Program-made: the position numbers and the translations under genes
Part shown: positions 48,285 through 58,140 of the stretch, piece after piece
How the letters are laid out: the number at the start of each line of letters is the position of its first letter
Numbering within the stretch: the stretch's first letter is position 1
Assembly (NCBI GenBank): GCA_016191245.1
Contig: JACPOY010000025.1
Location: 1-64,000 of the forward strand
DNA from: Gammaproteobacteria bacterium
GTDB lineage: Bacteria > Pseudomonadota > Gammaproteobacteria > Berkiellales > Berkiellaceae
Length of the DNA stretch: 64,000 nt
Reading direction: 5' to 3'
The notes under the pieces: model-generated
The model's input: only the letters and a program-made list of their open reading frames with translations
Database searches by the model: none
What the model was told of the DNA's origin: nothing

Positions 48285-48478
48285 TGAAAACAACCGAATT
48301 GCGACAACAAAATAAATCGACGTTAAAAACAACGTTAGATGAATTGGCGAAAAAGCAATTTAAATTGAAAATGCAGCTTGGTAGTGGTCAACTCGCCGCG
48401 AATCACCAAATACGTCAAGTACGTCGTGATATTGCGCGTGTGAAAACCATCATGACTGAAATGGATAAAGGGGAGTAG
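48284..48478 (+). CDS. rpmC: 50S ribosomal protein L29
   Basis: L29 lies at the tunnel exit beside L23. The 64-residue helical protein has LAKKQFKLKMQLGSGQLAAN and QVRRDIARVKTIM, typical of the family. Start overlaps the rplP stop by one base. Confidence 0.96.
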   Translation: MKTTELRQQNKSTLKTTLDELAKKQFKLKMQLGSGQLAANHQIRQVRRDIARVKTIMTEMDKGE

Positions 48479-48481
48479 CGA

Positions 48482-48742
48482 ATGAGTACTACAGAAAATG
48501 TTTCGCGTACTCTCATGGGTCGGGTTATCAGCGATAAGCGTGAAGCAACCCGTACTGTAGAAGTGCAATGGTCAAGACGTCATGCACGCTATGGCAAAGT
48601 CATGAAAGGCAGAACAAAATTGCATGTTCATGATCCCAAACATGAGAGCAAGTTGGGTGACTTGGTTGAAATAAAAGAAGTAAGACCAATATCCAAAACA
48701 AAAACGTGGCAACTAGTAAGTGTATTAGAAAGAGCGGAATAG
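48482..48742 (+). CDS. rpsQ: 30S ribosomal protein S17
   Basis: S17 is an early 16S rRNA binder. The 86-residue protein has RTLMGRVISDKREATRTVEV and HDPKHESKLGDLVEIKEVRP. Last gene of the S10 operon; a 123-base gap follows. Confidence 0.97.
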   Translation: MSTTENVSRTLMGRVISDKREATRTVEVQWSRRHARYGKVMKGRTKLHVHDPKHESKLGDLVEIKEVRPISKTKTWQLVSVLERAE

Positions 48743-48791
48743 TGTTTGCTGAATCCAAGTTGCATGGAGAGTAAACGTTTTATTTAGCCAT

Positions 48792-48832
48792 CAGCAGTGG
48801 TATTATACTCGACCTTTTGTCGAGCCCTGCTG
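48792..48832 (+). promoter_or_regulatory. Nested hairpin before rplN
   Basis: CAGCAG (48792-48797) pairs with CTGCTG (48827-48832), enclosing CTCGAC/GTCGAG (48808-48813 with 48819-48824). It lies in the only large gap between the S10 and spc operons. TATTAT inside it (48801-48806) might be a -10 box, but no good -35 is seen. It may be a partial terminator or a leader structure. Confidence 0.45.
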
Positions 48833-48865
48833 TTAGTGAATTAGCGAATTTAAGCGGAGAGTATC

Positions 48866-49231
48866 ATGATTCAGATGCAAACGGTTCTTGACGTGGCAGA
48901 TAATAGCGGCGCCCGTCGAGTGATGTGCATCAAAGTCCTTGGGGGCTCTAAGCGTCGGTATGCTGGAATTGGTGATGTCATTCGAGTCACTGTTAAAGAA
49001 GCTATCCCACGCGGAAAAGTTAAAAAAGGCGATGTATTATTAGCGGTTGTCGTTCGCACAAGAAAAGGCGTACGTCGTGATGATGGGTCACTCATTCGAT
49101 TTGATGGTAATGCGGCAGTATTATTAAACGCGCAAAACCAACCCATTGGGACCCGTATCTTTGGGCCAGTGACGCGTGAGCTACGTAATAATTATATGAA
49201 AATTATTTCTCTGGCACCTGAAGTGCTTTAA
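48866..49231 (+). CDS. rplN: 50S ribosomal protein L14
   Basis: L14 forms an intersubunit bridge. The 121-residue protein starts [20 protein letters not shown] and has [14 protein letters not shown], as expected. GCGGAGAG precedes the ATG. First gene of the spc operon. Confidence 0.97.
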   Translation: MIQMQTVLDVADNSGARRVMCIKVLGGSKRRYAGIGDVIRVTVKEAIPRGKVKKGDVLLAVVVRTRKGVRRDDGSLIRFDGNAAVLLNAQNQPIGTRIFGPVTRELRNNYMKIISLAPEVL

Positions 49232-49248
49232 CAGTTGAGAGACTAACC

Positions 49249-49575
49249 ATGCGTAAGATACGAAAGGGCGATAAAGTAAAAGTTATTTCAGGTAAAGATA
49301 AGGGTCGTGTCGGGACCATACTGAAAGTAGTAGCTGAAGCGACAGGTTTGTCGGTAGTGGTTGAAGGCATCAATGTTAAAAAGAAACATGTGAAGCCAAA
49401 TCCACAGCGTGAACAGCCAGGTGGCATTATCCCAAGAGAAGCTGCTATACCGGCTTGTAAGGTAGCGTTATTAGATCCAACCACGAATAAGCCAAGTCGA
49501 GTTGGTGTAAAGTTGTTGGCTGACGGCAAAAAGGTAAGAGTTTTCAAGTCCTCCGGTGAGGTGGTTGATGTCTAA
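49249..49575 (+). CDS. rplX: 50S ribosomal protein L24
   Basis: L24 starts 50S assembly. The 108-residue protein has the KOW segment [20 protein letters not shown] and [14 protein letters not shown]. It overlaps rplE by 8 bases. Confidence 0.97.
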   Translation: MRKIRKGDKVKVISGKDKGRVGTILKVVAEATGLSVVVEGINVKKKHVKPNPQREQPGGIIPREAAIPACKVALLDPTTNKPSRVGVKLLADGKKVRVFKSSGEVVDV

Positions 49576-50182
49576 GCGCAAAAGTGCCAAAAGTGAAGCA
49601 GATTCAAAAGATTTGCCACGTTTAAAAAAGCATTTCAGAGAGAAAGTAATTTCTTCTCTTCAGAAGCAGTTTAATTATGACAATGCGATGCAAGTGCCAA
49701 GAATTCAAAAAATCACTCTTAATATGGGTGTTGGGGCTGCTGCAGACGATAAGAAAATCATTAAAGCTGCTCAAGATAATTTAACGCAAATTGCTGGGCA
49801 AAAAGCGGTTATTACCCTTGCTCGCAAATCAGTTGCAGGATTTAAGATACGTGAAGGCTGGCCAATTGGCTGTAAAGTGACTTTACGTGGCGACAGAATG
49901 TATGAGTTTTTAGATCGGCTAATCAGTATTGCGTTACCTCGTGTACGTGACTTTCGTGGTTTGAACCCACGTTCATTTGATTCACGTGGCAATTACAGCC
50001 TTGGTTTGAAAGAACAAATTACATTTCCTGAAATTGATTATAACCAAGTCGATACTATTCGTGGTTTAGATATTACTATCACCACCAGTGCGACAAATGA
50101 TTCTGAGGCTTTAGCTTTATTGAAAGCCTTTAATTTTCCGTTTCGTGAAAGCAAAACTGCTGAGGTAAAAAGCAATGGCTAG
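49568..50182 (+). CDS. rplE: 50S ribosomal protein L5
   Basis: L5 binds 5S rRNA in the central protuberance. The ATG at 49568 has GAGG 6 bases upstream and gives 204 residues, about 25 more than E. coli, with an extra Lys/Ser-rich N-terminus ([15 protein letters not shown]). The rest is typical ([36 protein letters not shown]). It overlaps rplX by 8 bases and rpsN by 8 bases. Confidence 0.96.
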   Translation: MSKRKSAKSEADSKDLPRLKKHFREKVISSLQKQFNYDNAMQVPRIQKITLNMGVGAAADDKKIIKAAQDNLTQIAGQKAVITLARKSVAGFKIREGWPIGCKVTLRGDRMYEFLDRLISIALPRVRDFRGLNPRSFDSRGNYSLGLKEQITFPEIDYNQVDTIRGLDITITTSATNDSEALALLKAFNFPFRESKTAEVKSNG

Positions 50183-50477
50183 TAAGCGCATGATTCGCCG
50201 GGAGAAGAAACGAGTTTCCCTGCAAAGACACAAAGAAAAGCGCCAAGTGCTACGTGCACAATTAAATGATCCAAGCTTGGACATTGACGCTAAATTCGAA
50301 GTGTTAGCAAAGTTAGAAAAAATGCCCCGGGATTCTAGCAAAGTGCGCCTTACAAAGCGTTGTAACCTGACGGGTAGAGCTCACGGTGTTTACCGTAAAT
50401 TTGGGCTGTGCCGTAATGAACTTCGTCGTCGTATGATGGTGGGTGAAGTTCCAGGTTTAGTGATGGCCAGCTGGTAA
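50175..50477 (+). CDS. rpsN: 30S ribosomal protein S14
   Basis: S14 assembles late into the 30S head. The 100-residue protein is the longer zinc-free type: the CxxC ribbon is absent. [20 protein letters not shown] and [15 protein letters not shown] are typical. Overlaps rplE by 8 bases. Confidence 0.97.
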   Translation: MASKRMIRREKKRVSLQRHKEKRQVLRAQLNDPSLDIDAKFEVLAKLEKMPRDSSKVRLTKRCNLTGRAHGVYRKFGLCRNELRRRMMVGEVPGLVMASW

Positions 50478-50492
50478 GATGAGGAATAAACA

Positions 50493-50888
50493 ATGAGTAT
50501 GTCGGATCCAATAGCGGATATGTTGACTCGAATTCGTAATGCGCAATCTGCAAAACATGCAGTTGTGGCAATTCCCTCTTCAAAGGTGAAGATTGCTATT
50601 GCTAAAGTATTACAAGATGAAGGGTATATAGCAGGATTTGAAGTCGATAATAATGACAACAAACCAATGCTTATCATTACATTGAAATATTTTAATAACA
50701 AACCTGTGATAGAAATGATTAGACGCATTTCACGTCCTGGCTTGCGTAAATATACAAATGCTAAAGATATGCCAGAAGTAATGGACAAATTGGGAGTTGC
50801 GATTGTGTCGACTTCTCAAGGCGTTATGACAGGTCGTGCGGCAGTTGCCGCTGGGCAGGGTGGCGAAATCCTGTGTTACGTAGCGTAA
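50493..50888 (+). CDS. rpsH: 30S ribosomal protein S8
   Basis: S8 binds the 16S central domain and represses the spc operon in E. coli by binding near the rplE start. The 131-residue protein starts [16 protein letters not shown] and ends with [20 protein letters not shown], both typical. Confidence 0.97.
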   Translation: MSMSDPIADMLTRIRNAQSAKHAVVAIPSSKVKIAIAKVLQDEGYIAGFEVDNNDNKPMLIITLKYFNNKPVIEMIRRISRPGLRKYTNAKDMPEVMDKLGVAIVSTSQGVMTGRAAVAAGQGGEILCYVA

Positions 50889-50897
50889 GGGTGGAAT

Positions 50898-51461
50898 ATG
50901 TCGTCAAGAGTTGCAAGAAAACCGATTGAAGTTCCAAGTGGTGTTAACATTAGCATCCAAGGCGCAATCGTCGCTATCAAAGGTGCCAAGGGCGAACTTG
51001 TCCTGGAAATTCCTGAAGCAGTTGCTGTTAAATTTGAAGATAAACAGCTTCAAATTTCAACAAAAGACGGTTTTGTGAAAGCTGATGCTATCGCTGGAAC
51101 GATTAGAGCAATATTAAATAATAATGTGATTGGCGTAACCAACGGTTTCAGTAAGAAATTAACGTTAGTTGGCGTGGGTTATCGTGCACAAGTTGCCAAA
51201 GCAAAAGATGGCCGATCCACATTAAATCTTACTTTAGGTTTATCACATCCAGTTGTGTATGTAGCGCCAAAGGGTGTTGACTTAGCTTCAGCAACCGTGA
51301 CTGAAATTGAAGTAACCGGTTTGGATAGACAACTGGTCGGTCAAGTTGCTGCAGACATTCGTGGTATTTGTGGTGGCTTGCGTAAACCTGAACCTTATAA
51401 AGGTAAAGGCATACGTTATTCTGATGAAGTTATTATTTTGAAAGAAACCAAGAAGAAATAG
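50898..51461 (+). CDS. rplF: 50S ribosomal protein L6
   Basis: L6 lies near the factor-binding site. The 187-residue protein has two repeated domains with [13 protein letters not shown] and the C-terminal [27 protein letters not shown] provides a weak ribosome-binding site. Confidence 0.97.
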   Translation: MSSRVARKPIEVPSGVNISIQGAIVAIKGAKGELVLEIPEAVAVKFEDKQLQISTKDGFVKADAIAGTIRAILNNNVIGVTNGFSKKLTLVGVGYRAQVAKAKDGRSTLNLTLGLSHPVVYVAPKGVDLASATVTEIEVTGLDRQLVGQVAADIRGICGGLRKPEPYKGKGIRYSDEVIILKETKKK

Positions 51462-51472
51462 GGTTTAAGAGT

Positions 51473-51844
51473 ATGAATAAAAAACGCAATTCGCGTTTTA
51501 AACGGGCAAGCCGTGCGCGAGAACACATTAAGTGCTTAGGTCGAGAAACTGAAATAGCACGTTTATGTGTTAATCGCTCGGCAAGACACATCTATGCTCA
51601 AGTCATTGCGCCAGAAGGTGGCAAGATTTTGGCATGTGCATCAAGTCTTGAAAAAACAATTAGAGATGCACACGGTGGCGAAATAACAAAAACTGATTTG
51701 GCGAAGCAAGTAGGCAAGTTAATTGCTGAACGTGCTAAGCAAGTTGGGGTGAGTGCAGTTGCTTCCGATCGCTCAGGGTATAAATACCATGGACGAGTTG
51801 CAGCATTAGTACAATCAGCGCGCGAACATGGCTTAGTGGTTTAG
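51473..51844 (+). CDS. rplR: 50S ribosomal protein L18
   Basis: L18 binds 5S rRNA with L5. The 123-residue protein has [19 protein letters not shown] and the C-terminal [20 protein letters not shown]. The N-terminus is basic ([17 protein letters not shown]). Confidence 0.96.
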   Translation: MNKKRNSRFKRASRAREHIKCLGRETEIARLCVNRSARHIYAQVIAPEGGKILACASSLEKTIRDAHGGEITKTDLAKQVGKLIAERAKQVGVSAVASDRSGYKYHGRVAALVQSAREHGLVV

Positions 51845-51854
51845 GACGGGCAAC

Positions 51855-52388
51855 ATGGCATCAAAGCATCAGCAAGACCAAAAAGAGCAAAAGACTGAAG
51901 GTCAATACGAAGAAAAGTTAATTGAAGTAAGAAGAACTGCAAAGGTAGTGAAAGGGGGCCGTATATTTGGCTTCTCAGCGCTCACTGTTGTAGGTAATGG
52001 TAATGGCCGTGTTGGCATCGGTCGCGGTAAAGCGCGTGAAGTGCCGGAAGCTATTCGCAAAGCGATGGAAAATGCTCGTCGTAATTTGGTAGAAATACCA
52101 ATGGTTGGCAATACCTTGCATCATACTGTTGAATCTTCACATGGCGCTTCAAAAATATTTATGAAGCCTGCTTCTGAAGGTACAGGTATTATTGCCGGTG
52201 GTGCAATGCGCGCTATTTTCGAAGTAGCTGGCATTCACAACATTCTTGCTAAATGCTATGGCTCAACAAACCCAGTGAATGTTGTGCGTGCGACCATGAA
52301 AGGTTTAGCAAATTCACATTCGCCACAAGCGATTGCTGATAAACGTGGAAAATCACTAGAAGAAATTATGGGTGATGCCAATGCCTAA
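51855..52388 (+). CDS. rpsE: 30S ribosomal protein S5
   Basis: S5 contributes to decoding accuracy and mRNA unwinding. The 177-residue protein has [20 protein letters not shown] and [14 protein letters not shown]. The Glu/Gln/Lys-rich N-terminus is about ten residues longer than in E. coli. Overlaps rpmD by 8 bases. Confidence 0.97.
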   Translation: MASKHQQDQKEQKTEGQYEEKLIEVRRTAKVVKGGRIFGFSALTVVGNGNGRVGIGRGKAREVPEAIRKAMENARRNLVEIPMVGNTLHHTVESSHGASKIFMKPASEGTGIIAGGAMRAIFEVAGIHNILAKCYGSTNPVNVVRATMKGLANSHSPQAIADKRGKSLEEIMGDANA

Positions 52389-52596
52389 GAAAGCTGCAAC
52401 CTCATCTAAATCGAACAAGAAATTGTCGGTGACTTTGGTTAAAAGCCTCAGTAAACGTCTTCCTAATCACTTGGCGAATGTCAAAGGATTAGGTTTGAAA
52501 CGTATTCATCAAACAGTTCAAGTAATCGATACACCTGAAAACAGAGGTATGATTAATCGCATTCATTATTTGGTGAAGGTTGAACAAGTAAAATGA
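52381..52596 (+). CDS. rpmD: 50S ribosomal protein L30
   Basis: L30 is a small 23S rRNA binder. From the ATG at 52381 ([20 protein letters not shown]) it has 71 residues, with GGTGA 6 bases upstream; two earlier in-frame starts exist. [20 protein letters not shown] is typical. About ten Lys/Ser-rich residues are added at the N-terminus. Confidence 0.94.
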   Translation: MPKKAATSSKSNKKLSVTLVKSLSKRLPNHLANVKGLGLKRIHQTVQVIDTPENRGMINRIHYLVKVEQVK

Positions 52597-53030
52597 AACT
52601 TAATACGATTAAACCAGCAACAGGCTCTAAACCTGTTGGAAAACGCTTAGGTCGTGGTCCAGGCAGTGGCTTGGGCAAAACTTGCGGTAAAGGTCATAAA
52701 GGTCAAAAAGCACGCGCTGGTGGCTACCATAAAGTTGGATTTGAAGGCGGTCAAATGCCACTTCAACGCCGTTTGCCTAAAGTAGGTTTTAGATCTCGTG
52801 TATCTTTATGCACGCAAGAAATTCGCTTAAGCGAATTGAACAAATTAAAAGAAGCTAGCGTCTCATTGCAAACATTGCGTGAAGCTGGATTGATCACAAG
52901 CAATATCAAGTTTGTGAAAATTGTTTTAAGTGGCGATCTTAAAAACGCTGTGACTGTTTCTTCTGGTGTCAAAATCACCGCAGGGGCAAAGAAAGCAATT
53001 ATTGCCGCTGGCGGCAAAGTTGAGGCTTAA
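52593..53030 (+). CDS. rplO: 50S ribosomal protein L15
   Basis: L15 is a late 50S assembly protein. The 145-residue protein has the Gly-rich [20 protein letters not shown] near the N-terminus and [14 protein letters not shown]. Overlaps the end of rpmD by 4 bases. Confidence 0.97.
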   Translation: MKLNTIKPATGSKPVGKRLGRGPGSGLGKTCGKGHKGQKARAGGYHKVGFEGGQMPLQRRLPKVGFRSRVSLCTQEIRLSELNKLKEASVSLQTLREAGLITSNIKFVKIVLSGDLKNAVTVSSGVKITAGAKKAIIAAGGKVEA

Positions 53031-53033
53031 AGC

Positions 53034-54368
53034 ATGACCATAGCAGGGCAGCGTAACGCGTTTGGTGGGTTGGCAGAACTCAAGCAACGATTGTTGTTTG
53101 TACTTTTTGGACTCATAGTGTTTCGTATTGGCGCGCATATACCTGTGCCAGGTATTGATGCTGCGCGCCTTGCTGATATTTTTAAAAATAGCCAAAACAA
53201 TATTATTGGGATGGCGAATGTTTTCTCAGGTGGCGCATTAACGCGTTTATCTATTTTTGCTCTTGGAATTATGCCTTACATTTCTGCCTCTATTATTATG
53301 CAGTTAATGACAGTGGTATCCCCTCAATTAGAACAATTGAAAAAGGAAGGGGAGCTGGGGCGACGTAAGATTACTCAATATACGCGAATTGGAACCTTGT
53401 TCTTAGCAACTTTCCAAGCGATTGGGATGAGCAAATTTTTGGCAAGCTCAGGTACGGCTTTACAACTGGGGCCAATATTTTATGTTACGACAGTCGTAAC
53501 GCTAGTCACTGGAACGATGTTTTTAATGTGGCTAGGTGAAAAGATTACCGAGCGAGGCGTGGGAAATGGTATTTCACTTATTATTTTCGCTGGTATTGCT
53601 TCAGGATTACCAAAAGCAATAGGCAGCACTTTAGAGCAAGTGCGCCAGGATTTGATGAATCCGATTGCTTTAATTTTCTTGGTATTGGTTCTTTTAGCGA
53701 TTACAGCATTTGTTGTCTTTGTCGAAAGAGGTCAAAGACGTATCACGGTTAATTATGCAAAAAGACAGCAAGGGCGTAAGATTTACGCGGCTCAACAAAG
53801 CCACTTGCCCTTAAAAATTAATATGTCAGGAGTGATTCCGCCAATATTTGCTTCGAGCTTAATTTTGTTCCCGGCTTCAATAAGTCAATGGTTTGGACAA
53901 TCTAATTCTTCGTGGATAACAGAAATTGGTTTGGCGTTATCGCCAGGACAGCCACTTTATATTTTATTGTTTAGTAGTGGTATCGTCTTTTTCTGTTTTT
54001 TCTATACCGCGTTGGTGTTTAATCCACGTGAGACAGCAGATAATTTAAAGCGTTCTGGAGCCTTCATTCCTGGTATTAGGCCGGGTGAGCAGACCGCAAC
54101 TTATATAGACAAAGTCATGACGCGGTTAACATTAGCAGGGGCAATTTATATTACAGCGGTTTCGATTTTGCCTGAATTTTTAGTATTGGCATGGAAAGTT
54201 CCCTTTTATTTTGGGGGTACCTCCTTACTAATTATCGTTGTCGTGATAATGGATTTCATTGCCCAAATTCAAGCGCACTTGATGTCCCAACAATATGAGT
54301 CGCTAATGAAGAAGGCTAACTTAAAAGGGCGCGACGGTGGTCCAGGCGGATTTGGTTTATTGAGGTAA
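53034..54368 (+). CDS. secY: Preprotein translocase subunit SecY
   Basis: SecY forms the inner-membrane protein channel. The 444-residue protein has ten hydrophobic segments, the first near residues 18-38 ([19 protein letters not shown]) and the typical [20 protein letters not shown]. The cytosolic loop [20 protein letters not shown] is intact. Lies 4 bases after rplO. Confidence 0.97.
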   Translation: MTIAGQRNAFGGLAELKQRLLFVLFGLIVFRIGAHIPVPGIDAARLADIFKNSQNNIIGMANVFSGGALTRLSIFALGIMPYISASIIMQLMTVVSPQLEQLKKEGELGRRKITQYTRIGTLFLATFQAIGMSKFLASSGTALQLGPIFYVTTVVTLVTGTMFLMWLGEKITERGVGNGISLIIFAGIASGLPKAIGSTLEQVRQDLMNPIALIFLVLVLLAITAFVVFVERGQRRITVNYAKRQQGRKIYAAQQSHLPLKINMSGVIPPIFASSLILFPASISQWFGQSNSSWITEIGLALSPGQPLYILLFSSGIVFFCFFYTALVFNPRETADNLKRSGAFIPGIRPGEQTATYIDKVMTRLTLAGAIYITAVSILPEFLVLAWKVPFYFGGTSLLIIVVVIMDFIAQIQAHLMSQQYESLMKKANLKGRDGGPGGFGLLR

Positions 54369-54373
54369 GCGTT

Positions 54374-54502
54374 ATGAAAGTACGAGCTTCGATTCGTAAA
54401 ATGTGTAAAAGTTGCGTGATTGTGAGTAGAACAAAGCGTAATAAAAAGTGTTTGTTCGTGATTTGCAAAACAAATCCACGCCATAAACAAAGGCAAGGGT
54501 AA
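54374..54502 (+). CDS. rpmJ: 50S ribosomal protein L36, with a 4-residue insertion
   Basis: This 42-residue protein starts [17 protein letters not shown] and ends NPRHKQRQG, as in zinc-type L36. The zinc ligands Cys11, Cys14, Cys31 and His37 are kept. Four extra residues (about 21-25, KRNKK) widen the distance between the second and third ligands; E. coli L36 has 38 residues. It lies 6 bases after secY, where rpmJ is expected. Confidence 0.95.
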   Translation: MKVRASIRKMCKSCVIVSRTKRNKKCLFVICKTNPRHKQRQG

Positions 54503-54590
54503 GTTAACGCCTTTAAAATGCGTTGATTTTTGGGTTAAGGTGCAGTAGTCTGTTGCGTCTACATGCGCCAGGGTGATTTAGGAGCGTTTG

Positions 54591-54971
54591 ATGTCTGCCG
54601 TTCGAATACAGAATGTCCCATTGGAGCCAAATAAGCATATTCGTGTTGCTTTACAAAGCGTATACGGTATTGGCAATCCCCGCGCCATTCAGATTTGTGA
54701 AAAGGTTGGGATCGCAGGAACAACCAAAGTAAAAGATTTAGATGATGAAGCGGTACGTAAGATACAAGAAGTTGTAGCTACATACTCAACTGAAGGTGAT
54801 TTGAGACGTGAAGTCTCGATGAGAATTAAGCGCCTACGTGATATTGGTTGCTATCGTGGAAAACGTCATCGTGCTGGCTTGCCATGCCGAGGACAAAGAA
54901 CCCGAACCAATGCGCGTACACGCAAAGGCCCTCGTGGCAATAGAATAAGTAAAGATGCTAAGAAAGATTAG
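54591..54971 (+). CDS. rpsM: 30S ribosomal protein S13
   Basis: S13 contacts P-site tRNA and forms head bridges. The start at 54591 ([19 protein letters not shown]) has GGAG 6 bases upstream. The 126-residue protein ends in the usual basic tail ([17 protein letters not shown]). First gene of the alpha operon; the 88-base gap before it may hold the promoter and S4-binding leader. Confidence 0.96.
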   Translation: MSAVRIQNVPLEPNKHIRVALQSVYGIGNPRAIQICEKVGIAGTTKVKDLDDEAVRKIQEVVATYSTEGDLRREVSMRIKRLRDIGCYRGKRHRAGLPCRGQRTRTNARTRKGPRGNRISKDAKKD

Positions 54972-54994
54972 TTGATCATTAGTTGGGCTAAAAA

Positions 54995-55477
54995 ATGGTA
55001 GAAACCAATCAGGTAGTAGAAGAAGAAACCACCTCCGGGCAAGGAGGGGCTGCTGGCACAGGTAGTGGCTCAGTCACTGGTGGTGCTGCAGGTAAAGGTC
55101 AAGGTCGTCTTAAGAAGAAGACCAAGAGAGTGATCAGCGACGTGATTGTTCACGTTTATGCATCATTCAATAATACTTTGATTAACGTGACTGATGTTAA
55201 GGGTAATACCTTGGCATGGGCTACAGCCGGTGGTTGTGGCTTTAGGGGATCACGTAAAAGTACACCGTTTGCAGGACAGGTAGCCGCAGGTAAAGCCATT
55301 CAAAAGGCAAGAGAACTGTATGGCGCTGAATCTGCTGAAGTGCGGATTTATGGTCCAGGACCAGGTCGTGATGCTTCTGTGCGTGCTGTGCGTGATGTTG
55401 TGCAAATTACAGCAATTTTTGATGTAACAGGCATTCCATTTAATGGTTGTCGTGCCCCTAAGGCGCGTCGAGTATAA
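54995..55477 (+). CDS. rpsK: 30S ribosomal protein S11 with a Gly-rich N-terminal extension
   Basis: S11 shapes the platform and the mRNA exit. Residues 42-160 are typical ([54 protein letters not shown]). Residues 1-38 form a low-complexity extension rich in Gly, Glu and Thr ([19 protein letters not shown]) that makes it 160 residues against 129 in E. coli. No Shine-Dalgarno site precedes the ATG; no other in-frame start lies near the usual N-terminus. Confidence 0.95.
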   Translation: MVETNQVVEEETTSGQGGAAGTGSGSVTGGAAGKGQGRLKKKTKRVISDVIVHVYASFNNTLINVTDVKGNTLAWATAGGCGFRGSRKSTPFAGQVAAGKAIQKARELYGAESAEVRIYGPGPGRDASVRAVRDVVQITAIFDVTGIPFNGCRAPKARRV

Positions 55478-55502
55478 ATTTAAGGGTTGGGTGAGAATTA
55501 CT

Positions 55503-56117
55503 ATGGCGAGATATACCGGACCAACGTGTGTATTATCCCGGCGATATGCTAAAGATCTTGAGTTTAAGACACGTGATCTAGAATCAAAATGTAAAATACA
55601 TACTCGTCCAGGGCAACATGGTCAAGCTCGTAGAAGGGAAACTAACTACGGTTTACAGTTGAATGAAAAGCAAGCATTGAAATTCAAATATTGCTTACTG
55701 GAAAGACAATTTAGAAATATGTACAAAGCCGCTGCCAAAAGTAAGGCTGCGACTGGTGTGTTATTATTACAAATGCTTGAATCCAGACTTGATAATGTTG
55801 TATTTCGTTTAGGCTTTGCCGTAACGAGAAATGAAGCGCGTCAGCTGGTGACTCATAAAGCCATCCTTGTGAATGGTAAGGGCGTAAACATCCCTTCATA
55901 TCAAGTTAAACCAGGCGATAAAATTAGTATTCGTGAACGTTCGCGTGAACAAGTACGTATTATTGATGCTTTGAAACAAGCAGAAGATAAAGGCTGGGCT
56001 GACTGGGTAGAAGTGGACGCTAAAGGTATGACTGGAGAATATAAGCGGGTACCTGATCGTGATGAGTTGCCCTCTGATATTAATGAACAGTTAGTTGTTG
56101 AGCTCTACTCAAAGTAA
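55503..56117 (+). CDS. rpsD: 30S ribosomal protein S4
   Basis: S4 starts 30S assembly and represses the alpha operon in E. coli. The start at 55503 (MARYTGPTCVLSRRYAKDL) gives 204 residues, against 206 in E. coli; the frame stays open upstream into rpsK. The S4 RNA-binding domain (LESRLDNVVFRLGFAVTRNE) is intact. Confidence 0.97.
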   Translation: MARYTGPTCVLSRRYAKDLEFKTRDLESKCKIHTRPGQHGQARRRETNYGLQLNEKQALKFKYCLLERQFRNMYKAAAKSKAATGVLLLQMLESRLDNVVFRLGFAVTRNEARQLVTHKAILVNGKGVNIPSYQVKPGDKISIRERSREQVRIIDALKQAEDKGWADWVEVDAKGMTGEYKRVPDRDELPSDINEQLVVELYSK

Positions 56118-56138
56118 TCCCAAGCGGAGGAAGGTTGC

Positions 56139-57155
56139 ATGCAACGTGCGGTGGCAGAATTTTTAAAACCCCGATCTATTACAGTCCAAGACAGAGGACA
56201 CAATCAAGCCAGGGTCACCTTGGAGCCATTGGAACGTGGATTTGGCCATACCTTGGGAAATGCTTTGCGTCGCATTTTGCTTTCAAGTATGCCCGGCTGC
56301 GCTGTGGTCAAAACCAAAATCGAAGGCGTGTTGCATGAATACACGACTATCGAAGGTGTACAAGAAGATGTGATTGAGATCCTTCTTAATCTTAAAGGCA
56401 TTGCTTTTAAGATGTTAGGGGAAACAAGAAATGAAGTTGAATTGCGCTTAGAAAAAACAGGCATGGGCCCTGTGACTGCTGGCGATATTCAACTTGATTC
56501 CAATATTGAAGTTGCAAATCCTGATCATGTGATTGCAAACATTACCACGCCTCAAGGCAAAATAAGCATGGGCTTATCGGTGGTTCGCGGTCGTGGTTAT
56601 GAACCTGTTACTATTCGCAAAACAGCGGAAATTCAAGAAGCAGCAGCGATTGGTCATTTACAATTAGATGCTTCTTTTAGCCCTGTGCGTAGAGTTACCT
56701 ACACCGTCGAAAGAGCGCGTGTAGAAAACAGAACTGACTTGGATAAGTTGATCATTGATATTGAAACCAATGGTACGCTTGATCCTGAAGAAGCCATCCG
56801 TCGCTCTGCGACTATTTTGGCAGAACAACTTTCTGTATTTGTGGACTTAAAAGGTCAAGAAAGACCAACTGAAGCGAAGAAAGAAGTAGGTATTGATCCT
56901 ATCCTTTTGCGCCCTGTTGATGAACTTGAATTGACAGTACGTTCTGCAAATTGCTTGAAAGCTGAAAATATTTATTACATTGGTGATTTAATTCAACGCA
57001 CCGAAATGGAGTTGTTGAAAACACCTAACCTTGGCAAAAAATCTTTGACTGAAATCAAAGATGTGTTGGCTGCTAAAGGTTTATCCCTTGGAATGAAATT
57101 AGAGGGATGGCCACCAGCAGGCTTAGAAAAGAAAGAAAACACGACGACTAATTAG
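56139..57155 (+). CDS. rpoA: RNA polymerase subunit alpha
   Basis: The alpha dimer starts polymerase assembly and its C-terminal domain contacts UP elements and activators. The 338-residue protein has [20 protein letters not shown] in the N-terminal domain and [20 protein letters not shown] plus [16 protein letters not shown] in the C-terminal domain. Length is slightly above the E. coli 329. Confidence 0.98.
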   Translation: MQRAVAEFLKPRSITVQDRGHNQARVTLEPLERGFGHTLGNALRRILLSSMPGCAVVKTKIEGVLHEYTTIEGVQEDVIEILLNLKGIAFKMLGETRNEVELRLEKTGMGPVTAGDIQLDSNIEVANPDHVIANITTPQGKISMGLSVVRGRGYEPVTIRKTAEIQEAAAIGHLQLDASFSPVRRVTYTVERARVENRTDLDKLIIDIETNGTLDPEEAIRRSATILAEQLSVFVDLKGQERPTEAKKEVGIDPILLRPVDELELTVRSANCLKAENIYYIGDLIQRTEMELLKTPNLGKKSLTEIKDVLAAKGLSLGMKLEGWPPAGLEKKENTTTN

Positions 57156-57165
57156 GAAGTTATTG

Positions 57166-57543
57166 ATGCGTCACCAAAAATCGGGTCGTAAATTAAATCG
57201 CAACAGTAGTCACCGTAAGGCTATGTTTCAAAATATGGCAGTCTCTTTGTTGCGTCATGGTCTTATCAAAACCACGTTACCTAAAGCTAAGTCTTTGCGT
57301 TCAGTGGTTGAACCTTTAATCACATTGGCAAAAGTGGACAGCCACGCCAATCGTCGCTTAGCGTATAATCGCTTAAGAGACAGAGAAGTGGTTGGTAAGC
57401 TTTTTGATGAAATCGGGCCAAGCAATATCACCAGACCAGGTGGTTATGTGCGTGTTCTGAAATGTGGTTTTAGACCTGGCGACAATGCACCTGTAGCAAT
57501 TGTTGAATTAGTTGAACGTCAAGTAGCAGCTGCAGCAGAGTAG
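57166..57543 (+). CDS. rplQ: 50S ribosomal protein L17
   Basis: L17 lies at the tunnel exit. From the ATG at 57166 ([20 protein letters not shown]) the protein has 125 residues, with AGGAAG 7 bases upstream; a TTG one codon earlier is unlikely. Last gene of the alpha operon. Confidence 0.97.
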   Translation: MRHQKSGRKLNRNSSHRKAMFQNMAVSLLRHGLIKTTLPKAKSLRSVVEPLITLAKVDSHANRRLAYNRLRDREVVGKLFDEIGPSNITRPGGYVRVLKCGFRPGDNAPVAIVELVERQVAAAAE

Positions 57544-57560
57544 TTCTATCTTCTTATGTT

Positions 57561-57587
57561 GGGGCACACTTCGCGTGTGCCCCTTTC
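57561..57587 (+). terminator. Terminator of the alpha operon
   Basis: GGGGCACAC and GTGTGCCCC form a 9-bp perfect stem with loop TTCGC, followed by TTTC. Lies 17 bases after rplQ. Confidence 0.85.
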
Positions 57588-57603
57588 ACAGATTCAAATC
57601 AAT

Positions 57604-58128
57604 TTATTTATTGCGACGTTTTACAGAAGCTGATTGAGATTGATCAGCAATGGTAACGGGCGCAGCATTATCGCGATTATTATTTCTTTGTGAAAACAAA
57701 AGGTATGTGCCGCCTTCAATTACTTTAGAGCCAGCATATTCAATGCCATCTACAATGTAGTTTGAAAGAGTAAGGCCAACTATTGGCATGACCATTGGGC
57801 CATAATCTAAAGCATAGTCAATCATGCGTGTTTCATTGTGATACCACTGTGCCGATCCGATGGGATCCCACAGAGGAGAAGGTGCGCTTCCATAGACATA
57901 AGGAAACACAGTTTCTGCGGTGGCACGTGCAATAGATTGGCTAAAGTAAAAAAATGCATAATTAATGGCGATAGAGCCCACTCGCTTGAGAACATCACGC
58001 ACATTGGCTGTGCTGCTATTCCAGCTATGATAGTTTGAATATAAAATATAAGCTGACGTGAGACCTACTGGATTACTAGCTACCGCTTTGAAAAAGTCTC
58101 CGGCTAGTGTATTTACAAAACTTAACAT
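57604..58128 (-). CDS. Unknown membrane-associated protein
   Basis: The 174-residue protein follows GAGGATGTT before its ATG (GAGG 5 bases upstream). It has moderately hydrophobic segments near residues 8-30, 50-70 and 108-130, and a polar basic end (SQSASVKRRNK). No family is recognised. It lies 12 bases after the 58141 gene on the same strand, so the two are co-transcribed. The cluster of three such genes (with 59146) suggests a common role, unknown. Confidence 0.7.
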   Translation of the reverse strand: MLSFVNTLAGDFFKAVASNPVGLTSAYILYSNYHSWNSSTANVRDVLKRVGSIAINYAFFYFSQSIARATAETVFPYVYGSAPSPLWDPIGSAQWYHNETRMIDYALDYGPMVMPIVGLTLSNYIVDGIEYAGSKVIEGGTYLLFSQRNNNRDNAAPVTIADQSQSASVKRRNK

Positions 58129-58140
58129 AACATCCTCTAC

